Assembly (NCBI GenBank): GCA_904501765.1
Contig: CAJGCM010000049.1
Location: 1 to 12,833, forward strand
DNA length: 12,833 nucleotides
Source: an uncultured Clostridia bacterium
GTDB lineage: Bacteria; Bacillota; Clostridia; Oscillospirales; CAG-272
Direction: 5' to 3'
The notes beneath the pieces were generated by a model. The model did not search any database, had not been told where the DNA came from, and saw only the letters and a program-made list of their open reading frames with translations. The translations under genes and the position numbers were made by a program. This document shows positions 6,402-12,679 of the stretch, one piece after another; position 1 is the first letter of the stretch; the number at the start of each line of letters is the position of its first letter.

Positions 6402-7565
6402 ATGAAAAAGCCAACAGTCCTGTTCCCATACGCCGAGGCTGGTATGGGGCATATAATGCCTATGAATTCAATAGCTGATGCTTTTGAGAAGAAGTATGGC
6501 GAGCGGGTCAATATAATTCGTTCCAGCTTCTTTAAGGATAGCGGAAACCCCAAGCTTATAAAGCTTGAAGAGGTTATGGCAGAGCAGGTTAAAAAGCAGA
6601 ATCGTTCTCCGAAATACGGATATATGACGACGAATGCTATGAAATTCTTTGGAACGCATCTTTCAATGTACGCAATGATGCATTGGCTTTCCATAGGTTC
6701 TGTAAAACCGGGAATTAAATATATGGAGGAGCTTGGAGCGGATATGGTAGTCAGCACTCACTGGGCAACCAATTTTTACGCAAATAAGGCGAAGCACAAG
6801 CCCATAACCGTTCAGTACGTTCCCGACTCTCATATAAACCCACTCTTTGCATACAATTCCGACCTCACTATGATTTCAATGAAATCAGGGTATGATGCGG
6901 CAATGAAAAAGTATCGCAAATATAATGAGAAGAATTTAAAGCTGGTACCCTTCTGCATAAGAAATGAAGCGTATCAGGTTTCAAGGGATAAAGGTGTCAA
7001 TAGGGAAAACTTAGGTCTTAACCCGAATAAATTTACAATAACCTTAGCCGAGGGCGGTTACGGCATAGGTAAAACTCAGGCTATCTGCGAGGAAATCGTA
7101 AAGCGTGACTTGCCTGTAACGTTGGTTCCCGTCTGTGGCAAGAATGAAGAGCTTTATAGCTATCTTAAGAGTCTTAAGGTAGGCGAGAATACCGAGCTTG
7201 TACCTCAAGGCTTCACAACGAGAATACTTGAGTTTATAGCGGCATCGGATTTGTTTATGGGCAAGAGCGGAAACATAATTGCCGAGCCTACCTTCTTCGG
7301 TGTTCCCTCCGTCATAACCAATCACGCCACAGAGATTGAGGAAATTATCGGAAGATATTACGTAGAGGATATTGGTTGCGCTGTTAAATGCTTTGACCCA
7401 TCGAAGGCAGCCGATATGGTAGAGGATTTCATTGCTAATCCCGATAGTCTTATTCCCCTGCAAGAGAATGCAAAGAAGAATGCCGATAATTACGGAGCTG
7501 AAACAACGGCTGATTACATATTCGAGCTTCTTGCTGAAAAATTCCCTGAAATCAAGGAAAATTGA
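6402..7565 (+). CDS. Glycolipid-type glycosyltransferase (GT28, MGDG synthase/UgtP-like)
   Basis: The start chosen is ATG 6402, with AAAGGA (6387-6392) at good spacing; an in-frame ATG at 6372 adds MRSNRKGQVF and lacks a site. The 387-residue product fits the family that transfers sugar from a UDP-sugar to diacylglycerol on the inner face of the membrane. The N-terminal half has FPYAEAGMGH (AGMGH at residues 13-17) followed by the conserved helix of MGDG-synthase-like enzymes, and D.VVSTHWATNFYA. The C-terminal Rossmann half has ITLAEGGYGIGKTQ, a PVCGKNEEL nucleotide-side loop, and the donor-binding stretch MGKSGNIIAEPTFFGVPSVIT (Lys288-Pro296 core). Acceptor and sugar cannot be read from sequence; a UgtP-like role in membrane glycolipid synthesis is the best guess. 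Confidence 0.85.
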   Translation: MKKPTVLFPYAEAGMGHIMPMNSIADAFEKKYGERVNIIRSSFFKDSGNPKLIKLEEVMAEQVKKQNRSPKYGYMTTNAMKFFGTHLSMYAMMHWLSIGSVKPGIKYMEELGADMVVSTHWATNFYANKAKHKPITVQYVPDSHINPLFAYNSDLTMISMKSGYDAAMKKYRKYNEKNLKLVPFCIRNEAYQVSRDKGVNRENLGLNPNKFTITLAEGGYGIGKTQAICEEIVKRDLPVTLVPVCGKNEELYSYLKSLKVGENTELVPQGFTTRILEFIAASDLFMGKSGNIIAEPTFFGVPSVITNHATEIEEIIGRYYVEDIGCAVKCFDPSKAADMVEDFIANPDSLIPLQENAKKNADNYGAETTADYIFELLAEKFPEIKEN

Positions 7566-7612
7566 TAGGGCAGTATAGGTAGTTTTAAAAAGTAATTTTC
7601 GTAAAATCTGCA

Positions 7613-7658
7613 AAAAAACACCTTTCTTTCAGAAAAAAGCCGAAGAAGGGTGTTTTTT
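7613..7658 (+). terminator. Rho-independent terminator after the glycosyltransferase
   Basis: AAAAAACACCTTTCTTT pairs with GAAGAAGGGTGTTTTTT (17 positions, two G-U) around a short A-rich loop, and ends in a T-run at 7653-7658. A-runs at the 5' end could make it weakly bidirectional. Confidence 0.88.
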
Positions 7659-7684
7659 GTATAAATTTTTGAACACAAATCCGG

Positions 7685-7713
7685 TTGACACCGAGTCTGT
7701 TCTGTGATAAAAT
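7685..7713 (+). promoter_or_regulatory. Promoter of the metY-metA operon
   Basis: TTGACA (7685-7690), a 17-nt spacer and TAAAAT (7708-7713) with TGA before the -10. The leader is only about 58 nt, too short for a SAM or T-box riboswitch. No such element is visible, so any methionine control would need a protein factor. Confidence 0.85.
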
Positions 7714-7777
7714 CTAATGGATAACATTTTTATATAAATCCAAGGTGAAAAATATATTCCGAAAAGAGGAAGGTAAA

Positions 7778-9064
7778 ATGAAAAACAATCACTCTATAGA
7801 AACGAAATGCGTTCAGGGTGGATATACTCCGGGGAACGGCGAGCCTCGCCAGGTTCCGATTATTCAAAGCACTACGTATAAATATGCGACAAGCGAGGAT
7901 ATGGGAAAGCTGTTCGACCTTGAAGCATCAGGATATTTCTATTCACGTCTTCAGAATCCCACCTGTGATACGGTTGCTGCCAAAATCTGTGAGCTTGAAG
8001 GGGGAAGCGCCGCAATGCTCCTCTCCTCGGGACAGGCAGCCTCCTTCTTCTCTGTGTTCAATATAGCAAGCTGCGGTGACCACGTTGTATCAAGCTCTGC
8101 GGTTTACGGAGGTACGTATAATCTCTTTGCCGTAACTATGAAAAAGATGGGAATTGAGTTCACCTTCGTTGATCCCGATTGCTCAGACGAGGAGCTTAAT
8201 GCGGCTTTCCGCCCGAATACCAAGGCTGTGTTCGGTGAAACGATAGCCAACCCCGCTCTTACCGTCCTGGATATAGAAAGATTCGCTAAAGCAGCTCACG
8301 CTCATGGTGTTCCTCTCATTATCGACAATACCTTTGCAACCCCCGTTAACTGTCGCCCCATTGAATTCGGCGCAGATATAGTAACACATTCCACCACCAA
8401 GTATATGGACGGTCACGGCTCTGCCGTAGGCGGATGCATAGTAGATTCGGGCAACTTTGACTGGATGGCGCACAAGGATAAATTCCCCGGTCTTTGCACC
8501 CCCGACGACAGCTATCACGGAATAACCTATGCAGAAAAATTCGGCAAGGAAGGGGCGTTTATATACAAAGCGACAGCTCAGCTTATGCGTGACTTCGGTT
8601 GCTGTCAGTCCCCTCAGAGCGCATATCTTCTTAACCTCGGTCTTGAATCGCTTCACGTGCGCATGGAAAGGCATTGCCTCAATGCGCAGAAGGTAGCGGA
8701 ATTTCTTGAAGCTCACGAAAAAATCGCCTGGGTAAACTATCCCGGTCTTAAAACGAATAAATACTATTCCTTAACGCAGAAATATATGCCAAACGGTACC
8801 TGCGGTGTAGTAAGCTTTGGAGTAAAGGGTGGAAGAGCGGCAGCAGAGAAATTTATGAAAGCTCTTAAAATTGCCGCAATAGAAACTCACGTTGCCGACG
8901 CGCGCTCCTGCTGCCTGCACCCGGCAAGCGCAACCCACAGGCAAATGAACGACGAGGAGCTTCTCGCCGCAGGCGTGTCCTCGGATTTAGTTCGCTTCTC
9001 CTGCGGAATTGAAAACTATCGCGACTTGATAAATGATATAAATCAAGCGCTTGAAACTATTTAA
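7778..9064 (+). CDS. metY: O-acetylhomoserine aminocarboxypropyltransferase (O-acetylhomoserine sulfhydrylase)
   Basis: This PLP enzyme makes homocysteine (and acetate) from O-acetylhomoserine and sulfide in the cytoplasm. The start chosen is ATG 7778, with AGAGGAAGG just upstream; a GTG at 7745 is in frame but lacks a site. The 428 residues match MetY length, longer than the roughly 380-400 residues of MetB/MetC. Visible Cys/Met-metabolism PLP features: IETKCVQGGYTP..G..RQVPIIQSTTY, YSRLQNPT, LLSSGQAA, VYGGTYNLF, the LIIDNTFATP aspartate loop, and THSTTKYMDGHG carrying the Schiff-base lysine, Lys208. The C-terminus has SCCLHPASATHRQM and LVRFSCGIEN. It lies 13 nt upstream of metA, which supplies its substrate, so the two form a direct-sulfhydrylation operon. 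Confidence 0.95.
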   Translation: MKNNHSIETKCVQGGYTPGNGEPRQVPIIQSTTYKYATSEDMGKLFDLEASGYFYSRLQNPTCDTVAAKICELEGGSAAMLLSSGQAASFFSVFNIASCGDHVVSSSAVYGGTYNLFAVTMKKMGIEFTFVDPDCSDEELNAAFRPNTKAVFGETIANPALTVLDIERFAKAAHAHGVPLIIDNTFATPVNCRPIEFGADIVTHSTTKYMDGHGSAVGGCIVDSGNFDWMAHKDKFPGLCTPDDSYHGITYAEKFGKEGAFIYKATAQLMRDFGCCQSPQSAYLLNLGLESLHVRMERHCLNAQKVAEFLEAHEKIAWVNYPGLKTNKYYSLTQKYMPNGTCGVVSFGVKGGRAAAEKFMKALKIAAIETHVADARSCCLHPASATHRQMNDEELLAAGVSSDLVRFSCGIENYRDLINDINQALETI

Positions 9065-9077
9065 GGCGGTCCCGATT

Positions 9078-10016
9078 ATGCCAATTAAAATACCAAACGA
9101 CCTTCCTGCGGTAAAAACCCTGAGTGACGAAAATATTTTCGTTATGACGGAAACCAGAGCGCTTACCCAGGATATCCGTCCCTTGAAGATACTTCTTTTA
9201 AACCTTATGCCGAAGAAGATAGAAACCGAAACTCAGTTTTCACGCCTTCTCGGAAACACGTCCTTACAGGTGGAACTTGAGCTTATCCACACAAAGAGTC
9301 ATAAATCAAAGAATATAGCGGAAGAGCATCTTATATCATTCTATAAAACCTTCGACGAGGTTAAGAATAACAACTACGATGGCTTTATCATAACAGGCGC
9401 CCCCGTTGAGCATATGGAATTTGAAGAAGTTGAGTATTGGGACGAGCTTACTGAAATTATGGAGTGGTCAAAAACTCACGTTCACAGCACCCTCCATATA
9501 TGCTGGGGAGCGCAAGCAGGGCTTTATTACCATTACGGAGTAAAGAAATACGGTCTTTCCGAAAAGCTGTTCGGTGTATTCCGCCACGAGGTTGATTACA
9601 AAAGGTCCATACTTTTCCGTGGCTTTGACGACAGCTTTATGGTGCCTCAGTCAAGGCATACCACGGTAAAGCGTGAGGATATAGCCGCCATCCCCGAGCT
9701 TAAGATTCTCGCATCCTCCGAGAGGGCGGGCGTTTATGCGGTTATGAGCCCAAAGGGAAAGCAGGTGTTTATAACGGGGCATAGCGAATACGACGCCGAT
9801 ACCCTGAAGGGCGAGTATTTGAGAGATTTATCTCAAGGAAAACCGATAAAAATCCCCGAAAACTATTTCCCGGGCGACGACGCAAGTAAGGCGCCAATAG
9901 TAAGCTGGAGGGCTCATGCAAATCTCCTCTTCTCAAACTGGCTTAACTATTTCGTATATCAGACAACGCCTTACGATATAAGCGCAGTTTCAAAAGCGGA
10001 AAAAAGCGAATTGTAA
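9078..10016 (+). CDS. metA: Homoserine O-acetyltransferase, MetA type
   Basis: The enzyme activates homoserine with acetyl-CoA, giving the substrate of MetY. The start chosen is ATG 9078 (MPIKIPNDLPAV, the usual MetA N-terminus). Its ribosome binding site AAGGCGGT begins inside the metY stop codon region, implying coupling. The length of 312 residues is typical. The catalytic Cys is Cys142 (HICWGAQAG), with His235 and Glu237 in ITGHSEYD. Residue 111, the known specificity position, is Glu (GAPVEHMEF) and not the Gly of E. coli (GAPLG). In characterised Bacillus enzymes Glu marks acetyl-CoA use, so despite frequent 'succinyltransferase' labels this should be an acetyltransferase. That assignment rests on established family knowledge and agrees with the adjacent metY. 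Confidence 0.96.
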   Translation: MPIKIPNDLPAVKTLSDENIFVMTETRALTQDIRPLKILLLNLMPKKIETETQFSRLLGNTSLQVELELIHTKSHKSKNIAEEHLISFYKTFDEVKNNNYDGFIITGAPVEHMEFEEVEYWDELTEIMEWSKTHVHSTLHICWGAQAGLYYHYGVKKYGLSEKLFGVFRHEVDYKRSILFRGFDDSFMVPQSRHTTVKREDIAAIPELKILASSERAGVYAVMSPKGKQVFITGHSEYDADTLKGEYLRDLSQGKPIKIPENYFPGDDASKAPIVSWRAHANLLFSNWLNYFVYQTTPYDISAVSKAEKSEL

Positions 10017-10040
10017 TTCATAATGCACAATTCATAATGC
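10015..10040. repeat. Short tandem direct repeat AATTCATAATGC downstream of metA
   Basis: AATTCATAATGC occurs at 10015-10026 (beginning within the metA TAA stop) and again at 10029-10040, period 14. Related CATAATTCAGAATTG follows near 10052-10066. Short runs of this kind are common in intergenic regions of gut Clostridia in my recollection, and may be a remnant of a dispersed element. This is inference. Confidence 0.55.
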
Positions 10041-10079
10041 GGATTTGCTATCTCATAATTCAGAATTGTTATTTTTAAG

Positions 10080-10122
10080 AAAAGCAAAGCGAGGTACTGT
10101 TTCAGTACCTCGCTTTGCTTTT
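10080..10122. terminator. Strong bidirectional terminator after metA
   Basis: A 20-bp perfect stem (10080-10099 with 10103-10122, core GCAAAGCGAGGTACTG), a TTT loop and flanking A and T runs. It serves metA on the plus strand and the convergent membrane-protein gene ending at 10136 on the minus strand. Confidence 0.93.
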
Positions 10123-10135
10123 AAGGTGGGGTGAG

Positions 10136-10714
10136 TTAAATTATAGTCTTATTGAATTTTATAATAACGTCAAAGCACTCGTTTCTCACCTTGTTTGTAA
10201 CTGTGATAAACTCGTCCTCGTAGCTAAAGCCCTCGTTTGTTACTGCTTCCTCAAGCAGCTCCTCTGGCATATCGAAATACTTGAGTATTTTCTTCACAGA
10301 GCCTCGCCCACCGATAGCGTGACCCGAAAATTGCCTTAAATCCTCACCCTCCGCAGCCTCCTCGGGGGTCTGCCAGTCAAAGGCGGGCGTGCCGTCGTTT
10401 CCCCAAAGCTCAAGGTCAAGCCTTTTTAAGGGTCGTATTGTGAGAATAAGAGTCTTGTCCTTGCTTATAAGCGCTCTGTCGCGGGAAGAGAACAGCCCGT
10501 GATACCTTATCTCCTCGTTGCTTACCGTTATAGCGCGGAAGAAATAAACGAGAACGAAAAGCATAAACAGGCATAAAGCAACTATAAGCGGATAAAATTT
10601 TAAAAGCTCCTCCGAAAAGTGATTATACTGTAACACAACCCATAAAAGGAGCATAAGCGGAAGCTCTATAAGATATACCGTGAGCTTGGTACAAAAAAGG
10701 AAAACACCCTTCAT
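10136..10714 (-). CDS. Small two-helix membrane protein with possible PH-like intracellular domain
   Basis: The product has 192 residues with two hydrophobic helices (about 8-28, KLTVYLIELPLMLLLWVVLQ, and 41-61, PLIVALCLFMLFVLVYFF). A soluble domain follows, beginning ITVSNEEIRYHGLFSSRDR, a pattern seen in bacterial PH-like (bPH2-type) membrane proteins. The rest is charged and ends EEFITVTNKVRNECFDVIIKF. Two closely spaced helices put both ends on the same side, most likely the cytoplasm. The start ATG at 10714 has GGGAG six bases upstream. It has its own promoter and shares the metA terminator. I do not recognise a specific function; the PH-like reading is tentative. Confidence 0.8.
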   Translation of the reverse strand: MKGVFLFCTKLTVYLIELPLMLLLWVVLQYNHFSEELLKFYPLIVALCLFMLFVLVYFFRAITVSNEEIRYHGLFSSRDRALISKDKTLILTIRPLKRLDLELWGNDGTPAFDWQTPEEAAEGEDLRQFSGHAIGGRGSVKKILKYFDMPEELLEEAVTNEGFSYEDEFITVTNKVRNECFDVIIKFNKTII

Positions 10715-10754
10715 TTTTCTCTCCCTGATAGCGATAATTTTTAACGTTTATAAT

Positions 10755-10783
10755 ATTTTACCATAAGAGTATTACAAAATCAA
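10755..10783 (-). promoter_or_regulatory. Promoter of the two-helix membrane protein gene
   Basis: On the minus strand TTGATT (10778-10783), a 17-nt spacer and TAAAAT (10755-10760), preceded by TGG as an extended -10. Confidence 0.75.
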
Positions 10784-10801
10784 GAATAATAGTTAAAAAA
10801 G

Positions 10802-10831
10802 AAAAAAAGAGGACCGATTTATCAGTCCTCT
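10802..10831 (-). terminator. Terminator overlapping the 3' end of the small XRE gene
   Basis: On the minus strand AGAGGAC (10831-10825) pairs with GTCCTCT (10814-10808), followed by seven T (10808-10802) and further T-rich sequence. The upstream arm covers the last sense codons (Glu-Asp), and the TGA stop lies in the loop. Confidence 0.85.
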
Positions 10832-11058
10832 ATATCTAAAAGCTTGTATGCAGGTATATGAAGCACCTCTGCTATAATAAAAAGTGTTTTTAAAGATGGG
10901 CAAAAATAACTGTTGGGACCCTCAAGCTGCGAGATATACCCGGCGGAAAGCTCGCACGCTTCAGCTAATTCCTCTTGAGTCATACCGCTGAGCTTTCTGT
11001 AATAACCGATTTTCAAGCCTATCTTTATGAGATTCATCTTATACTGGCTATCTAACAT
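10822..11058 (-). CDS. Small XRE-family helix-turn-helix regulator
   Basis: The product has 78 residues, essentially one Cro/C1-type domain: IGLKIGYYRKLSGMTQEELAEACELSAGYISQLEG, then PSLKTLFIIAEVLHIPAYKLLDIED. The start chosen is ATG 11058, preceded by AAGGGGG at good spacing. The longer frame starting at 11097 would begin upstream of a TATAAT (11086-11091) that looks like this gene's own -10, so it is unlikely to be used. It is divergent from the SLOG-type gene with back-to-back promoters, which suggests it controls that gene and itself. A single-domain XRE repressor of this size is typical of accessory modules. DNA-binding function is confident; the target is inference. Confidence 0.9.
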   Translation of the reverse strand: MLDSQYKMNLIKIGLKIGYYRKLSGMTQEELAEACELSAGYISQLEGPNSYFCPSLKTLFIIAEVLHIPAYKLLDIED

Positions 11059-11085
11059 TTTTTTTGCCCCCTTTTCTTTTTCTTT

Positions 11086-11151
11086 ATTATAAACCATTTA
11101 CAAACCGAATATTATATGATAAAATATAGAAAACCTTATATCACATATAAG
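11086..11151. promoter_or_regulatory. Back-to-back promoters and palindrome between XRE and SLOG genes
   Basis: Plus strand: TTTACA (11097-11102), a 17-nt spacer and TAAAAT (11120-11125) with TGA before it. Minus strand: TATAAT (11086-11091) with a weak -35 (TAATAT, 11109-11114) lying inside the plus-strand spacer. Just after the expected plus-strand start lies the 17-bp palindrome CTTATAT-CAC-ATATAAG (11135-11151), a good candidate XRE operator. Confidence 0.65.
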
Positions 11152-11196
11152 AATTATAAAGCGACATATAGTGAAAATGGAAAGGGAATACTAAAA

Positions 11197-11553
11197 ATGA
11201 AACTATTGATTGCGGGCTCACGCAGTATTGACAATATTGAATTGTTTGAATATATACCAAAAGGCGTAACATTGATTATATCAGGTGGAGCGAATGGCGT
11301 AGATTCGTTGGCGGAAAAATACGCTGATTCAAAAAGGATTTCCAAATTGATATTGCGCCCTGATTATCAAAAATACGGAAAGTCTGCGCCATTAAAAAGA
11401 AACACGGTTATGGTAGATTTAGCGGACACTGTTCTTGTTGTGTGGGATGGTAAATCGAAAGGTACAAAATATACAATAGATTATGCTAAGAAAAAAGGAA
11501 AAAATATGGTGTTAGTTATGTATCGAAGTAAAGAGTTATCGGTTGTCGAGTAA
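11197..11553 (+). CDS. SLOG-fold (DUF2493/YspA-like) nucleotide-binding protein
   Basis: The start chosen is ATG 11197, with AAAGGGA (11181-11187) upstream; the longer frame from 11116 starts before the -10 is even transcribed. The 118-residue product shows SLOG-superfamily signatures. It opens LLIAGSRS (6-10), then IISGGANGVDSLAEKYA (27-43, the GGA.G.D glycine motif), APLKRNTVMVDLAD (64-77, with the RN pair), and LVVWDGKSKGTKYTIDYAKKKG. Related proteins (DprA, LOG, YspA, TIR-SLOG sensors) bind nucleotides or nucleotide-derived ligands. Some SLOG proteins act as ligand sensors in conflict systems, but this one has no fused effector. Sequence is more AT-rich than the methionine genes. The exact ligand and role are unknown; nucleotide binding is inferred from the fold. 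Confidence 0.85.
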   Translation: MKLLIAGSRSIDNIELFEYIPKGVTLIISGGANGVDSLAEKYADSKRISKLILRPDYQKYGKSAPLKRNTVMVDLADTVLVVWDGKSKGTKYTIDYAKKKGKNMVLVMYRSKELSVVE

Positions 11554-11615
11554 TAATCGTACAAAAGTACAATTAAAGAGGGGGCAGAAAAGAAATAAAA
11601 ATTATAATAAAAAAT

Positions 11616-11647
11616 GGAGAAACACAGGTTTTGACCTTAATTTCTCC
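11616..11647 (-). terminator. Probable terminator of the XRE/zinc-ribbon membrane gene
   Basis: GGAGAAA (11616-11622) pairs with TTTCTCC (11641-11647), with an inner AGGT-TTTG-ACCT stem (11626-11637). Read on the minus strand it is followed by ATTTTTTATT, as expected for a terminator of the gene ending at 11769. It has no T-run on the plus strand. Confidence 0.6.
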
Positions 11648-11668
11648 AAAATATATTTAATACTGTAA

Positions 11669-11699
11669 GAGGGGTACTGTGTTTTTTGCAATACCCCTC
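11669..11699. terminator. Hairpin in the convergent intergenic region
   Basis: GAGGGGTA (11669-11676) pairs with TACCCCTC (11692-11699) around a 15-nt loop containing a T-run; ATTTAT follows on the plus strand. It may help end the SLOG-type transcript, although the T tract is poor. Confidence 0.4.
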
Positions 11700-11768
11700 A
11701 TTTATGCCTGAATGGAACCGATATCTATTTTGTAGAATAACTTGTAACTTTCGTTCCGATAACTTATG

Positions 11769-12377
11769 TTATTTCTTCAAAACCTTTTTGCACCAAGAGC
11801 GTTTGTTGCATTCAGGGCACTTTAAGTAACGTGTAGTTCCGAAATGCATAGCCGTCAAAGCCTCTTTGTATGTTGGAACAATCTCGTGACCGCAATTCTT
11901 GCACTTGTAAGCGCCCACGCTTACCTCAAGCTTCAAAGCATAGAAGCAAGGAATTAAAAATACAACGCAAATACCGAGAATAGCGACAAGCTGCCATACT
12001 CCCTCGGGTATTAAAAATGCGGCTATAAAAAGGCCTCCGATTAGTGCTATAAAACACACAGTCATGATTGCCCACATAGAAGTCCAAATTACTTTATTCT
12101 TTTGCTGTACCTCTCTCGCCATGTCCAAAAGAAGCTGTTCCTTTTGTTTGTTTTCGTTTTCCATACTGATTTTCTCCCCATTTAATAATTCATTTACACT
12201 GATTCCGAGAATGTCACAGAGCTCAAGCATAATAGAAGAATCCGGCAAAGCTCTTCCGGTTTCCCATTTTGATATTGCCCTGTCTGTTAAGCTTAACTTT
12301 TCTGCCAGCTGCATTTGAGTAAGGCCTGCAGCCCTTCTGCGCTCGGCTATGAATTTGCCTATTTTAATCTGATTCAT
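11769..12377 (-). CDS. XRE helix-turn-helix protein with two membrane helices and a C-terminal zinc ribbon
   Basis: The product has 202 residues. The start ATG at 12377 has a strong AGGAGG six bases upstream. Residues 1-67 are a classic XRE domain (IGKFIAERRRAAGLTQMQLAEKLSLTDRAISKWETGRALPD), then a charged linker, two hydrophobic helices (about 97-122 and 127-148), and a zinc-ribbon-like end with Cys159-x-x-Cys162 and Cys187-x-x-Cys190 plus Cys196. With two helices, the DNA-binding domain and the ribbon should both be cytoplasmic, so this is a membrane-tethered regulator. HTH-plus-membrane proteins of this kind are frequent in Firmicutes, but their signals are mostly unknown. Whether it represses its own promoter cannot be told. 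Confidence 0.9.
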   Translation of the reverse strand: MNQIKIGKFIAERRRAAGLTQMQLAEKLSLTDRAISKWETGRALPDSSIMLELCDILGISVNELLNGEKISMENENKQKEQLLLDMAREVQQKNKVIWTSMWAIMTVCFIALIGGLFIAAFLIPEGVWQLVAILGICVVFLIPCFYALKLEVSVGAYKCKNCGHEIVPTYKEALTAMHFGTTRYLKCPECNKRSWCKKVLKK

Positions 12378-12397
12378 ATAAGCCTCCTTTCGTTATC

Positions 12398-12426
12398 AGT
12401 ATAGCTTATCTTAGTGGGGATATCAA
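12398..12426 (-). promoter_or_regulatory. Promoter of the membrane-tethered XRE gene
   Basis: On the minus strand TTGATA (12421-12426), a 17-nt spacer and TATACT (12398-12403), with the AGGAGG site and ATG close downstream. GATAA occurs twice around the -10 and could be part of an operator. Confidence 0.75.
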
Positions 12427-12530
12427 CATACCGTTGGTTGAGTTTTGAAAATTCTACCCGTTGTAGAGTTCTTAAATGATTTATTTAATCCACCATTCGG
12501 GAGTTATCTCTTCGAGTTTTGAGAGTACCG

Positions 12531-12608
12531 TTTGATATCGTGAATATCGTGTGAATTCGTAGCTTTATCGTGTGATTTCGTGCGATATCGTGAATATCGT
12601 GAGTATCG
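12531..12608. repeat. Short-period TCGTG/ATATCGTG repeat cluster
   Basis: TCG, mostly as TCGTG, recurs eight times with steps of 9, 10, 11, 10, 10, 9 and 9 bp (at 12538, 12547, 12557, 12568, 12578, 12588, 12597 and 12606). The 18-mer GATATCGTGAATATCGTG is present exactly at 12534-12551 and 12584-12601. Units are too short and degenerate for CRISPR. The near-helical spacing would place each copy on one face of the DNA. Confidence 0.8.
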
Positions 12609-12659
12609 CCCTATAAAGTGTTGCACCAAAATTACACCAACATTCAACGCTGTTCTGCT

Positions 12660-12679
12660 CGACAAATTGGAATTTGTCG
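12660..12679 (-). other. Hairpin directly after the stop of the right-edge gene
   Basis: CGACAAATT-GG-AATTTGTCG is a perfect 9-bp inverted repeat (7-bp stem if a 4-nt loop plus the flanking pair is allowed). It abuts the stop codon at 12680-12682. No T-run follows on the minus strand, so it could be a 3'-end protecting structure or a weak terminator. Confidence 0.5.

Larger units (their letters stand above)
12427..12679. other. Intergenic stretch without a supported gene
   Basis: Between the XRE promoter and the right-edge gene I find no start-and-RBS supported reading frame. It holds the TCGTG repeat cluster (12531-12608), a hairpin at 12660-12679, and a 27-codon reverse-strand stretch at 12481-12564 without a start codon ending TPEWWIK-stop, which reads like the tail of a lost gene. 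Confidence 0.5.

Noticed and set aside
7044..7613. 189-residue reverse-strand open frame
   Set aside because: It is antisense to the glycosyltransferase, with no domain or start signals.
7600..7777. SAM riboswitch or T-box upstream of metY
   Set aside because: The space between the preceding terminator, the promoter at 7685-7713 and the start codon leaves a leader of about 58 nt with no aptamer-like helices or specifier loop.
8183..8716. 177-residue reverse-strand open frame
   Set aside because: It is antisense to metY, whose conserved PLP motifs fix the forward frame.
10822..12377. Prophage or integrative element
   Set aside because: Two XRE regulators and an AT-rich SLOG gene hint at accessory DNA, but no integrase, structural, replication or mobilisation gene and no paired attachment repeats are visible.
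12531..12608. CRISPR array
   Set aside because: Units of 9-11 bp, no unique spacers of 25-40 bp and no cas genes in the window.
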